Origin: an uncultured Bacilli bacterium
GTDB taxonomy: Bacteria; Bacillota_I; Bacilli_A; RFN20; CAG-288
Reading direction: 5' to 3'
Length of the DNA stretch: 51,038 nucleotides
NCBI GenBank assembly: GCA_948525355.1
Contig: CAOSOP010000001.1
Coordinates: forward strand, 732-51,769
Shown: one piece after another, positions 6,886-15,785 of the stretch
Position numbering within the stretch: position 1 is the stretch's first letter
How the letters are laid out: every line of letters starts with the position of its first letter
Position numbers and translations under genes: made by a program
Notes under the pieces: generated by a model
Database searches by the model: none
What the model saw: only the letters and a program-made list of their open reading frames with translations
Told to the model about the DNA's origin: nothing

Positions 6886-7770
6886 TTAAACTCTATTTAA
6901 GGTTTTTAATGCGATGCTTGCCCCACCCATTAAACCAGCATCTTGATCAAACTTTGAATGTTTAAATATTATAGGTTTCTTTAAGTATGGAATAGTGAAA
7001 GCTGAACTGACTTCTTTGAGATCGTCCATAAATATATCACTAGATTTCATTACGCCACCACTTAAAATAAAGACATCAACTCCAAACATTAAGTGGAGGG
7101 AAGAGATTAAAGAACCAAGATATTTTATCCACTCATCATACACTTTTAAGGCTAAAGTATCTTTATCCTGAACTAAACTAAATAGCATTGATGCAGATTC
7201 GACATCAAGGCCATTAAGTTTGGCTAATTCTACTATACCATTTCCAGATAATAGCTTCTCGCTCTCATAAAATTTTTCCTTATATCTAATCGGTAAATGA
7301 CCGATTTCAAACGGAAGGTCAATCAATTCATGGTTATATACCAAACATCCACCGATACCACTAGATATGGTAATAAAAAAACTTGTATCGAATTCCTTTG
7401 CCATCCCATAAGTTGCTTCAGCAAACGCTGTGGTATTTGCATCATTAGATATATAAACTTTGAAATTTTTGAAGTCTTTTTCTAATCTTTCTTTTAAATC
7501 AAAATCAGTAATTCCTAAATTTGGCAAACATTCAATATGATTATTGTTTACAATACCACAAGCAGATACACCGATGACCTTAGGTTTGCTTGTTTTATAT
7601 ACTTCACTAGTTAATAGTTCGGTCATCATTCTTTTTATTTGAGAGTAGAGAAGTTCTTTATCATTTTTTGTGGTTCTTTCACGCAAAACTTTTGGTGTAG
7701 ACAAGTCTTCTTTTACAAGCCCTACACGAAGATTTGTTGCGCCTAAATCAATAGATATTACTTCTTTCAT
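6886..7770 (-). CDS. ROK-family sugar kinase (probable glucokinase)
   Basis: A 294-residue ROK kinase that would phosphorylate glucose or a related sugar with ATP. N-terminal phosphate-binding loop ISIDLGATNLRVGLV, catalytic Asp in ISNDANTTAFAEA (about 110), ITISSGIGGCLV (about 133-144) and the C-terminal LSGGVM are visible. The family zinc site CxCGxxGC, normally after the EIGH motif, is missing: EIGHLPIRYKEKFYES has no cysteines. Some ROK glucokinases lack it, but this leaves the substrate uncertain. It is the last gene of pfkA-pyk-ROK and its ATG overlaps the pyk stop by 4 bp, which supports a glycolytic role. Confidence 0.85.
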   Translation of the reverse strand: MKEVISIDLGATNLRVGLVKEDLSTPKVLRERTTKNDKELLYSQIKRMMTELLTSEVYKTSKPKVIGVSACGIVNNNHIECLPNLGITDFDLKERLEKDFKNFKVYISNDANTTAFAEATYGMAKEFDTSFFITISSGIGGCLVYNHELIDLPFEIGHLPIRYKEKFYESEKLLSGNGIVELAKLNGLDVESASMLFSLVQDKDTLALKVYDEWIKYLGSLISSLHLMFGVDVFILSGGVMKSSDIFMDDLKEVSSAFTIPYLKKPIIFKHSKFDQDAGLMGGASIALKTLNRV

Positions 7771-9227
7771 ATATCAACCTCCGAAGATATTTCATCTAAG
7801 GTAATTACTTTCATAAAGTTTGTCTTACCAGCACCGACTGGTGTACCACCGGTGATGATTACAGTGCTTTTTGGAGGAATATTATGTATTCTTGCTAAAT
7901 GAATAGCGAGAACTTCCATCTCCTCAATGAATTGTGGAACTTTTTTGACTAGTTTTGGATAAACACCCCAGTTTAAAATTCCATTATAACAGACATCGAC
8001 ATTATTGCTGACTTCGATAACAGGGCAGCATGGTCGAGCCTTGGAAACACGTCTTGCGGTAGCACCTGTTTCAGAAAAACAGACGATGAGCTTTGCATCT
8101 AGTAGAATCGCTGTATCACATACTGAATTAGCAATAGCAGCATTGACTGTTTTTGAAGATGTATCAAATGCAACTTTAGCAAGTGTTTTATAATCAAGTA
8201 TGGATTCTATGCGGTTAGATATCTTTCTTTGCATCATAACTGCTTCTTCTGGGTATTCACCAGATGCGGATTCAGCAGAAAGCATGACTGCATCTGTGCC
8301 ATCTAAGACGGCGTTAGCGACATCGCTAACCTCCGCACGAGTTGGATTAGGGTTGGTTTTCATCGAATCAAGCATCTGTGTGGCTGTGATGACTGGTTTA
8401 CCGCGTTCCTTACACTTTTGAATCATCATTCGTTGAACGATTGGAACATCCTCAGGTGGGATTTCAACTCCTAGATCACCACGAGCAACCATTAAACCAT
8501 CACTATATTCGATAATTTCATCTAAATTGCGAACTGATTCAGCATTCTCAACTTTAGAAATAATAAGGATATTTTCTCCTCCATGTTTCTTTAATAAATC
8601 TCTTAGTTGGATTAAATCTTCCTTACTTCTAACGAAGCTTGCGGCGATGTAATTAACTTTATTTTTACATCCAAAGATAATATCTTCTTCATCTTGCTTA
8701 GAGATGAAGGGAAGAGAAAGGTGAGAATTAGGGCAATTAACACCACGCTTATTTCTTATAACATCGTGGTTTAAAGCTTTAGTAACTAACTCTTTATTTT
8801 TTTCATCTTTTTCAATGACTTCAAGTGTTAAGTTTCCATCATCTAATTTTATACTATCACCGACTTTAACATCATCGTATAAACCTTTAAAAGTGACAGA
8901 GAATAACTCTTTAGTGCCCAAAACTTTATTCATAGTAATTCTTACGATATCATTTGTCTCAATCTGAGCCGCACCATTTTCAAAATCATGTGTTCTAATT
9001 TCAGGACCTTTAGTATCGAGCATAATAGGAATTAAAATCTTTTCTTCCTTTTCAATCTCACGAATGATATTTATCTTATTGAGGTGTTCTTCATATGTTC
9101 CATGAGAAAAATTAAGTCTGGCGACATTCATACCAGCACTTAATAGTTTTTTAAGCATTGGTTTTTTATCACTGCTTGGACCAATAGTACAGACAATCTT
9201 TGTGTTTTTATTTAATTGTTCAATCAT
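7767..9227 (-). CDS. pyk: Pyruvate kinase
   Basis: Catalyses phosphoenolpyruvate + ADP to pyruvate + ATP, the last step of glycolysis. Clear motifs: MLDTKGPEIRTHDF (active-site loop), LIISKVENAESVRN (catalytic Lys), VARGDLGVEIPPEDVP, and ATQMLDSMKTNPNPTRAEVS. Length is 486 aa: TIM barrel, B domain and C-terminal regulatory domain ending in ITGGTPVGAGKTNFMKV, without the extra PEP-utiliser-like domain found in Bacillus enzymes. SD GAGGTGA precedes the ATG, 8 bp after the pfkA stop. Co-transcription with pfkA is like the las operon of lactic acid bacteria. Confidence 0.97.
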   Translation of the reverse strand: MIEQLNKNTKIVCTIGPSSDKKPMLKKLLSAGMNVARLNFSHGTYEEHLNKINIIREIEKEEKILIPIMLDTKGPEIRTHDFENGAAQIETNDIVRITMNKVLGTKELFSVTFKGLYDDVKVGDSIKLDDGNLTLEVIEKDEKNKELVTKALNHDVIRNKRGVNCPNSHLSLPFISKQDEEDIIFGCKNKVNYIAASFVRSKEDLIQLRDLLKKHGGENILIISKVENAESVRNLDEIIEYSDGLMVARGDLGVEIPPEDVPIVQRMMIQKCKERGKPVITATQMLDSMKTNPNPTRAEVSDVANAVLDGTDAVMLSAESASGEYPEEAVMMQRKISNRIESILDYKTLAKVAFDTSSKTVNAAIANSVCDTAILLDAKLIVCFSETGATARRVSKARPCCPVIEVSNNVDVCYNGILNWGVYPKLVKKVPQFIEEMEVLAIHLARIHNIPPKSTVIITGGTPVGAGKTNFMKVITLDEISSEVDI

Positions 9228-9235
9228 AACTCACC

Positions 9236-10195
9236 TCATGCTAATCTTTTGGCCACTTCTAATAAATCAATAGAGCCTTTTCTTTTCATGGTTAAGGCTT
9301 TTTCAATATCTAAATATTGGAGTTTATTATCGATTATTCCAATGCAAACTCCTGAAGTATCTTTGGCGATAAGGTTTACAGCATAATCACCCATTCTTGA
9401 AGCTAAAACTCGATCATTTGCAGTTGGTGAACCACCTCTTTGCATATGACCTAAGACTTCTGAACGAGTATCAAAGCCAACTTCACGCTCAATCTCGTGG
9501 GCTAGTTCATCGACATTGATGATCTTTTCCGCAACGATAACCATCGCATGTCTTTTACCATCGCTCTTTTGTCTTTTTAAATCGTTTAAAAGAGCAGCCT
9601 TATTTGTAAGTTGTTCATTGATTAAAGTGAATTCTGCACCACAGGCAAGGCCTGCATAAGCCGCTAAATCACCACAATGATGGCCCATAACTTCAACGAC
9701 AGAGCAGCGTTGATGCGACGTTGATGTATCACGAAGTTTATCGATGCAGTCGATTATCGTATTTAAAGCCGTATCAAATCCGATAGTAAAATCAGTTGAA
9801 GCAATATCATTATCGATAGTTCCAGGAATGGCAATAGTATGAATTCCTTGACGGTGGAGCGCGAGCGCACCTTTATATGTTCCATCACCACCGATAGCAA
9901 TAAGTGAATCTATTTCCATTTCTTTTAAAATATCTGCGGCTTTTTTCTGTGTCTCAAGTTCGACAAATTCTTTAAAACGAGCAGTTCCAATAATCGTGCC
10001 ACCGCGATTGATGATGTCAGAAACCGAATGCCTTTCCATCTTAACGATATTTCTTTTGATAATGCCTTTATAACCATCGTAGATAGCATAGACCTCAAAT
10101 CCTTGTGAAAGTCCTGATCTAACGATTGAACGAATACAAGCATTCATTCCTGGTGCATCACCACCTGAAGTTAATATCGCAATTTTTTTACACAT
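9236..10195 (-). CDS. pfkA: ATP-dependent 6-phosphofructokinase
   Basis: Phosphorylates fructose 6-phosphate with ATP, the committing step of glycolysis. Motifs: LTSGGDAPGMNA (ATP), GGDGTYKGA, PGTIDNDIASTD (catalytic Asp), RDTSTSHQRCSVVEVMG and LGHMQRGGSPTANDR. The ATG at 10195 follows GGAGG with 5-nt spacing and gives 319 aa, the standard length; the in-frame TTG at 10207 lies before the SD and is not the start. One oddity: after VVEVMG the usual Arg (Arg171 in E. coli numbering, near the active site) is His. The other substrate residues visible are normal, so the enzyme is probably active. Confidence 0.97.
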   Translation of the reverse strand: MCKKIAILTSGGDAPGMNACIRSIVRSGLSQGFEVYAIYDGYKGIIKRNIVKMERHSVSDIINRGGTIIGTARFKEFVELETQKKAADILKEMEIDSLIAIGGDGTYKGALALHRQGIHTIAIPGTIDNDIASTDFTIGFDTALNTIIDCIDKLRDTSTSHQRCSVVEVMGHHCGDLAAYAGLACGAEFTLINEQLTNKAALLNDLKRQKSDGKRHAMVIVAEKIINVDELAHEIEREVGFDTRSEVLGHMQRGGSPTANDRVLASRMGDYAVNLIAKDTSGVCIGIIDNKLQYLDIEKALTMKRKGSIDLLEVAKRLA

Positions 10196-10233
10196 ACTTA
10201 CCTCCAAAATATAATTAAAAATTAACCATATAT

Positions 10234-10298
10234 ATATTAGTATAGATTATTAACAAAACAAAATTATTAACCATTAAAAATCAATGAAAGCGTTTTTT
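10234..10298 (-). promoter_or_regulatory. pfkA operon promoter with upstream cre-like site
   Basis: Minus-strand -35 TTGTTT (10256-10261), 16 bp, -10 TAATAT (10234-10239). Upstream at 10285-10298 is TGAAAGCGTTTTTT, a good match to the CcpA cre consensus (TGAAAGCGTTTTCA-like), centred roughly 60 bp before the predicted start. That distance is typical of CcpA activation (as in the lactococcal pfk-pyk-ldh operon), not of roadblock repression. Regulation is inferred from position. Confidence 0.55.
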
Positions 10299-10378
10299 TA
10301 AATAATTATTAAATACAATAAATGAGTTTATTCTTTGAAACTAATCTATATTAAAACTAACATTAACCTGATGTTCTA

Positions 10379-10482
10379 GTGATAATTAAATGATAAAAAA
10401 TTAGTTTAATTATCACTTTCATAATAAAAATGATAATTAACATTATATTTATGTTGTTTAATTATCATTTTTCCCTTATACT
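10379..10482 (+). promoter_or_regulatory. Double palindrome and promoter of the Fic gene
   Basis: Four copies of TGATAATTAA form two inverted pairs: 10379-10390 with 10405-10416, and 10431-10440 with 10457-10467. The second pair runs into a -35 (TTGTTT, 10454-10459) that is followed after 17 bp by TATACT (10477-10482). The arrangement looks like a repressor operator, perhaps bound by the winged-helix end of the Fic protein itself. The predicted transcript would start almost at the SD. Confidence 0.55.
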
Positions 10483-10502
10483 ATATTTAAAGGAGTGTAA
10501 GA

Positions 10503-11630
10503 ATGAGAAAATCTGGAATCTATAAAGTTAATTTTTATGGTCATGAAGCAGAGTATAAGTCTTTTTGCCCAACAGCACTACAAAACCTAGAGTTTGAAAC
10601 TTTTGATTCATATACCACTGATCTTTTAGCAAAAGTAAATTATCAGCTTGGTATATTAAATGAACTATCGAAAAATATAAGAGGTACAGATCAGTTTTTA
10701 AGTTCTTATATTAGAAAAGAGGCATTATATAGCAGTCAAATCGAAGGGACTCAGGCAACACTTGATGATATATATAGCATTGAAAATGAAAAAGTGCTTG
10801 ATCTAGACGTTGAGGAAGTTATCAACTATGTTAAAGCAATAAAATATGCTATTAAACTACTTGATGAGCTGCCCATTTGCTCAAGATATATAAAAAATGT
10901 TCATCGAATACTAATGAATGGTGTTAGAGGTGAGAATAAAGAGCCTGGAGAGTTCAGAAAATCTCAAAACTGGATTGGTGCAGCGAACAGTTCATTAAAA
11001 GATGCAAAATATATTCCTCCTAATATCGATGATATGAATAAATGTATGGCTGATTTAGAGGAATATATAAATAGTTCAGATGATGGACTAGATATACTAG
11101 TCAAAGCTTCATTAATTCATTATCAATTTGAAACAATTCATCCTTTTCTTGATGGCAATGGTCGAATAGGAAGAATGTTAATCGTTCTATTTCTAATCAC
11201 AAAGAATAAACTGTCTAATCCATGCCTTTACATTTCTTATTTTCTTAAAAAGAATCAATTAGAGTATTATGATCGAATGTCATACGTAAGAAATAAAAAT
11301 GATTATAATCAGTGGATCAATTTTTTCTTAGAAACTATGCATAACGCAATTTTGTCTTCAATCAAATCATTAAAGGAACTGACAGGATTAAGGCAAAGGA
11401 ACAGTTTACTTATTAAAGAAAGAGATTATTGGTTATTAGATTTTCTTGAAAACAACCCTATTATCGATGCAAGAAGTGCTAGTCAAAAACTTGGTATGGA
11501 TTATTTAAAAGTTAATAGAGCAGTACATCGCTTTGTAGATTTGAAAATATTAACAATAGTTAATAAGTCGAAGAAAAGAAGACTATACATTTATAATGAT
11601 TACATGAAAATACTAAAAACAGAAGATTAA
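10503..11630 (+). CDS. Fic-domain protein (AMPylator-type) with C-terminal winged helix
   Basis: A 375-residue Fic protein. The intrinsic inhibitory helix motif SSQIEGT (77-83, S/T-x3-E-G) precedes the Fic core HPFLDGNGRIGR (213-224), with catalytic His213 and the anion-binding loop intact, so nucleotidyl transfer to a target hydroxyl is expected. This inhibitory helix inside the N-terminal part marks a class II Fic protein. A C-terminal segment (about 300-375) with DARSASQKLGMDYLKVNRAV looks like a winged helix. SD AAGGAG lies 7 nt before the ATG. It is monocistronic, behind an operator-like double palindrome. The target is unknown. Such genes are often acquired, but base composition does not stand out here. 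Confidence 0.9.
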   Translation: MRKSGIYKVNFYGHEAEYKSFCPTALQNLEFETFDSYTTDLLAKVNYQLGILNELSKNIRGTDQFLSSYIRKEALYSSQIEGTQATLDDIYSIENEKVLDLDVEEVINYVKAIKYAIKLLDELPICSRYIKNVHRILMNGVRGENKEPGEFRKSQNWIGAANSSLKDAKYIPPNIDDMNKCMADLEEYINSSDDGLDILVKASLIHYQFETIHPFLDGNGRIGRMLIVLFLITKNKLSNPCLYISYFLKKNQLEYYDRMSYVRNKNDYNQWINFFLETMHNAILSSIKSLKELTGLRQRNSLLIKERDYWLLDFLENNPIIDARSASQKLGMDYLKVNRAVHRFVDLKILTIVNKSKKRRLYIYNDYMKILKTED

Positions 11631-11652
11631 TAGAAAAATTTTAATTTGCATA

Positions 11653-11704
11653 TTGACAAATATTTTATAAAAATGCTACCATAAAGACGTAAGCAAGCGC
11701 TTAC
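11653..11704 (+). promoter_or_regulatory. Promoter and LacI-type operator of the lipoprotein gene
   Basis: TTGACA (11653-11658), 18 bp, extended -10 TGC-TACCAT (11674-11682). Over the predicted start lies GTAAGCAAGCGCTTAC (11689-11704), with the CpG-centred palindrome AAGCGCTT typical of LacI/GalR-family operators. A repressor bound here would block initiation. Confidence 0.6.
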
Positions 11705-11719
11705 ATTATCGAAAATAGC

Positions 11720-11800
11720 AGATCGCCCCCATAATCTTGATTATGTTAAATAATTAACGATTTGCCTGGCTTTTAGCCATGAGGGGCGATCTTTTATTTT
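11720..11800 (+). ncRNA. Cloverleaf-like structured leader ending as a terminator
   Basis: A perfect 10-bp closing stem (AGATCGCCCC 11720-11729 with GGGGCGATCT 11783-11792) encloses three consecutive hairpins: CATAAT/ATTATG (11730-11745), TTAA/TTAA (11746-11757) and TGGCT/AGCCA (11767-11779). The 3' closing strand runs into a U-rich tract, so the element can terminate transcription between the promoter and the lipoprotein start. It looks like an attenuator or riboswitch-type leader, but I cannot match it to a known class. No leader ORF is evident. Confidence 0.55.
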
Positions 11801-11818
11801 TGGAAAAAAGGAGGCTTT

Positions 11819-13492
11819 ATGAAGCTTAAGAAAACATTTATACCACTTGTTTTACCACTTTTAATCCTCACTTCTTGTAATGACAAAGATAGTTTCAAGT
11901 ATGAAGGTGTTATCAGTGATATAAGAGTGGCAGAAGTCGGCACTACTCATACAGTCAGTGGAGTAGTTGTAAAGCATGTCTACACCGGACAGTCGACCCC
12001 TTACATCACAGGATTTATGTTAGCTAATGAATCTGGATGTATCTACGTCTGGGGTGAAACAGTTGCCAAAACTGTAAAAGTTGGCGAAAAAGTTAAGGTT
12101 GAAGGAAAGAAAGCCTATTATGTTCCTCAAACTGATGAAGGTGCAGCAGCAGCGAGCGGATATAAAGGTCAACTCCAATTAACTAATCCAGTATTAATTG
12201 AAAATATTGGTGGAGAACATGATATTCCTTCAAAGGCGATAACGAGCATTGATAATATTAATGAAGTCACTCGTCACGCTGTAAACGATGATATATCTAA
12301 TAATATCTATCGTGCGATTGGTCGCGTAACTAAGACCATCGGTGGTGATTATACCAACTACTATTTGTATGACCGCAATAGAGAGGATGCAATTAGTTTT
12401 TATACACAGTCAAATGGTAAAGACTATGCATGGTTAGAGCCATATGTTGATAAATATGTCGATATGACATTCATCGCAATAAATGCTAAACCTGGAAATG
12501 CTTTGTGGAGAGGTTTGCCAGTATTAGTCAATGATGACTCGATTACAATCAGCAATGAAGATGAAGCAAAATACGCTGCTGAACGTGCACTAAAGACCTT
12601 GCTTGATTCTTATTCTGATGAAACAAAAGTTTCTGTTAAAAATACCGATGAACTTCTTGAAGGTGTTAAACTAAGTTATTCTTCTAAGAGTGAACTTGTC
12701 AGTATTAGTGAAACTACTGATGGATTCGATATCAACTTTAAAAAGCCAAGCACAGAAACAGAAGTTGAAGTAGAAATAACTGCTTCTTATAAAGGCGCAA
12801 GTTCAAAAGTGATTAAAAAGATAAAACTCGGTGTAGAAGTTAAACATCAAGCCATATCGATCAGTGAAGCTTTAAGCAAAGAAACTGGTACTGAAGTTAT
12901 TATCGAAGGTATTCTTTCTCGTAAGACTTATAAGAGTGGTACCGATGATCCATTAGGTGGATTTATCATTGATAGCACTGGTTCAATAGTCGTCTATAAT
13001 GATGCTCCATATATGGCAAGTTTAGCAAATGCTACTGAAGGAAATAAGGTCATGCTCAAAGGTACTATCGATAGATATATATCAACTAATACTGCTGAAA
13101 GTGGATATACTGGTGATGTCCAACTTAGAAATACTGAACTTCTATTCGTCGATGGTGCAAATAATCCTATTCCAAGTGAAGCGATAGAAGAGAAGACTGT
13201 TGAATGGATACAAAGTCAACCTGCAACCAATAATATTTCTTCAAAAGTATTTAAAGTTACAGCCAAAATAATTAAATCAACAGGTTATGCAACATCATAT
13301 AGTTTAAAGGATCCAAATAACCTCGATAAATCCTTATCAGTATACTCACAAAGAAGTGGTTCTGACTTTTCTTGGTTAGATCCATATGCTGATCAAGTGG
13401 TAACATTATATGTCGGTGTTCAAAATCTTCAATTAAGAAGTGGATCACCTAACTGGAGATGTTGCCCAATTCAAATAATAAGCGCTAATTAA
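11819..13492 (+). CDS. Lipoprotein with duplicated OB-fold-like module
   Basis: A 557-residue surface lipoprotein: signal peptide with lipobox LTSC and acylated Cys20. The protein holds two copies of a roughly 200-residue module (about 40-240 and 345-555). Each has a VSGVV/IEGIL strand, a GGFI or GFML turn followed by V(Y/W), GYKGQLQL/GYTGDVQLRN, IPSKAI/IPSEAI, and an ending LEPYVDKYVDM/LDPYADQVVTL then W(R)G or NWRCCP. This beta-rich OB-like fold is common in surface proteins next to nucleases. A bacterial Ig-like segment (about 250-340) separates the modules. No catalytic motif is seen. SD AAGGAGG. Transcription passes through a LacI-type operator and a structured leader, so expression is probably conditional, perhaps on a carbon source. 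Confidence 0.7.
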   Translation: MKLKKTFIPLVLPLLILTSCNDKDSFKYEGVISDIRVAEVGTTHTVSGVVVKHVYTGQSTPYITGFMLANESGCIYVWGETVAKTVKVGEKVKVEGKKAYYVPQTDEGAAAASGYKGQLQLTNPVLIENIGGEHDIPSKAITSIDNINEVTRHAVNDDISNNIYRAIGRVTKTIGGDYTNYYLYDRNREDAISFYTQSNGKDYAWLEPYVDKYVDMTFIAINAKPGNALWRGLPVLVNDDSITISNEDEAKYAAERALKTLLDSYSDETKVSVKNTDELLEGVKLSYSSKSELVSISETTDGFDINFKKPSTETEVEVEITASYKGASSKVIKKIKLGVEVKHQAISISEALSKETGTEVIIEGILSRKTYKSGTDDPLGGFIIDSTGSIVVYNDAPYMASLANATEGNKVMLKGTIDRYISTNTAESGYTGDVQLRNTELLFVDGANNPIPSEAIEEKTVEWIQSQPATNNISSKVFKVTAKIIKSTGYATSYSLKDPNNLDKSLSVYSQRSGSDFSWLDPYADQVVTLYVGVQNLQLRSGSPNWRCCPIQIISAN

Positions 13493-13532
13493 TTCCGAAG
13501 ATATAACCCTCTATATCTTTACTCCTTTCTAG

Positions 13533-13562
13533 AAGAGGTTGAGCCCCCACTCAACCTCTTTT
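13533..13562 (+). terminator. Intrinsic terminator after the lipoprotein
   Basis: AGAGGTTGAG, loop CCCCCA, CTCAACCTCT and a U run. A smaller hairpin (GATATA/TATATC, 13499-13518) precedes it. Confidence 0.85.
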
Positions 13563-13615
13563 ATCTTGTTTAATTCTTTTAATTGTATTAGAATATCTAC
13601 CAATTGAGGTGTAGT

Positions 13616-15751
13616 ATGATCGATAGTTATATTGTCAGTTTAGTTAGTAAAAAATTAGATGTAAATGAAAAAAATGCCATGATGGCTCTGCGTTTGCTTG
13701 AAGAGGGTGGAACAATTCCTTTTGTTTCAAGATATCGTAAAGAAGAGACTGGTGGACTGACCGATATTGAAATAAGTAATATCGTTAAAGAATATAAATC
13801 TATCGGTAATTTTGTCGCAAGACAAAATACCATATTAAAAGAGATTGAATCTCAAGGAAAATTGGATGATGAATTAAGACAAAAGATTTTAAACGCCAAA
13901 ACTTTAGCTGAACTTGAGGACATCTACCTTCCATATAAGCCGAAAAAGAGCACCAGGGGAAGCAAGGCAAAGGCCGCTGGACTCGACGTCTTGGCTAAAC
14001 TCATCGTCGAAGATAAGGATGCTGACTTTGCTTCATTTATTAAAAACGATACACCTTACAATACTGTAGATAAAGTTAAACAAGGTGCGCTTGATATCAT
14101 CGCCGAAGATATTTCAAGTGATGCTGATATAAGAGCATATATTAAAAAATTGATGGAAGAGTATGGATTGATAAAGACGACATTGATCAATGAAGAAAAG
14201 GATCCACAGAAGAAATATCATCTCTTTTACGATGGTCAATACTCGATAAAGACGATAAAGACACATCAGTTTTTAGGAATTAATCGAGCGAGCAATGAGG
14301 AAGTAATTAAATATAAGTTCATTTATGATGAAGATAATATTTTAAATCACATTTATAATGCATATTTTAAAAATAACAAGAGATATGTCGACATGTTAAA
14401 AGAAACTGTTCGTGATTCCTTCTCACGCTTAATCGAGCCTTCAATCAGCAATTATCTTTCTTCGTCGTTATTTGAAAAATCTGAAGAAGATAGTTTAAAA
14501 AGCTTTGAGTCATCTTTAAACGATATATTAATGAAATCACCATATAAGGCTAAAAGCATTTTAGGATTTGATCCGGGCTATTCCCATGGATGTAAAATCT
14601 GCATCATCGATGGAAATGGAAATGTTTTATACCACGGAGTGATAAAGCCAACGATTTCTGAAAATGCCATGCTTAAAGAAGCACCGGGATTTATCGAACT
14701 TTTGAAGAGATTCAATGTTGAAATCATCGCCTTAGGAAATGGTACAGCGACAAGAGAGGCGGAAGATTTTATTCGACTTTGTTTAAAAGAAGTTGAAGGA
14801 TGTACCTATGAAATCGTCAGCGAAGATGGGGCATCGATTTATTCTGTCACTGATGTAGCAGTGAATGAATTTCCAAATTTAGATCCAAATCTTCGTTCCT
14901 CCATATCGATTGCCAGAAGACTTCTTGATCCTCTAGCGGAACTTGTCAAAGTCGATCCTTCTGGTCTTGGAGTAGGGCAATATCAGCACGATTTAGATAA
15001 GAAAAAACTCCAAGAACACCTTTCTAACGTCGTTTTTAAAACTGTTAACGATGTTGGTGTCAATGTCAACACCGCTTCTACTTCACTCCTTTCCTATGTC
15101 TCGGGTATAAATAAAACGATTGCAACAAATATCGTTGAACATATTAAAAAATCTGGTGATATAAAAAACAGAAAAGAACTTCTTAAAGTCAAGGGATTTG
15201 GTGCAAAAGCTTTTGAAAATGCCGCAGGTTTTTTAAGAATCGATGGAAATGAACCACTAGATATAACTTCTATTCATCCAGAGTCATATGAAAAGACTTA
15301 TCAGATCTTAAGTAAATTGAATCTTAAATATCCTGATGATATTGCTTCAATAAAAGAATTATCGGTGAATGAATTTATAAATGCGGCAAAAGCATTAAAT
15401 ATCAGCAGTGTCTTGGCTGAAGATATCTATAAAGAATTAGTCAAAGAAACTCGTGATCCACGTGGAGAAGCGATTAAATTTGAAAGAAATAATAAGTATC
15501 GCAGCATTGAAGATCTAGTTCCAGGAATCATCTTAAGCGGTGTTATATCAAATATCACTGATTTCGGGTGTTTTGTTGATATAGGTGTTCATGTCAGTGG
15601 GTTGGTCCACATTTCACAAATTGCCAATGCTTATGTTTCAAAGGATAAGATAAGAGACTTTATAAAAATCGGTCAAGTTGTAAAAGTCAAGGTTATTGAA
15701 GTCGATGTTAAAAGACAAAGAATTAATCTTTCAATAAAAGATGCAAATTGA
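13616..15751 (+). CDS. tex: Tex-family S1 RNA-binding transcription accessory protein
   Basis: A 711-residue Tex protein. N-terminal helical Tex domain with VSRYRKEETGGL; a YqgF/RNase H-like domain starting ILGFDPGYSHGCKICIIDG (about 318); a helix-hairpin-helix region (LLSYVSGINKTIATNIV and LLKVKGFGAKAFENAAGFL, about 495-540); and a C-terminal S1 domain (LVPGIILSGVISNITDFGCF, about 635-710). Tex interacts with the transcription machinery and nucleic acids. The ATG at 13616 follows GAGGTG; the TTG at 13604 lies inside the SD. It stands at the head of the run leading into yqhY-nusB. Confidence 0.95.
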   Translation: MIDSYIVSLVSKKLDVNEKNAMMALRLLEEGGTIPFVSRYRKEETGGLTDIEISNIVKEYKSIGNFVARQNTILKEIESQGKLDDELRQKILNAKTLAELEDIYLPYKPKKSTRGSKAKAAGLDVLAKLIVEDKDADFASFIKNDTPYNTVDKVKQGALDIIAEDISSDADIRAYIKKLMEEYGLIKTTLINEEKDPQKKYHLFYDGQYSIKTIKTHQFLGINRASNEEVIKYKFIYDEDNILNHIYNAYFKNNKRYVDMLKETVRDSFSRLIEPSISNYLSSSLFEKSEEDSLKSFESSLNDILMKSPYKAKSILGFDPGYSHGCKICIIDGNGNVLYHGVIKPTISENAMLKEAPGFIELLKRFNVEIIALGNGTATREAEDFIRLCLKEVEGCTYEIVSEDGASIYSVTDVAVNEFPNLDPNLRSSISIARRLLDPLAELVKVDPSGLGVGQYQHDLDKKKLQEHLSNVVFKTVNDVGVNVNTASTSLLSYVSGINKTIATNIVEHIKKSGDIKNRKELLKVKGFGAKAFENAAGFLRIDGNEPLDITSIHPESYEKTYQILSKLNLKYPDDIASIKELSVNEFINAAKALNISSVLAEDIYKELVKETRDPRGEAIKFERNNKYRSIEDLVPGIILSGVISNITDFGCFVDIGVHVSGLVHISQIANAYVSKDKIRDFIKIGQVVKVKVIEVDVKRQRINLSIKDAN

Positions 15752-15785
15752 TTGGAATTGATGTAAAATAAAAAAAGGAGGTAGT

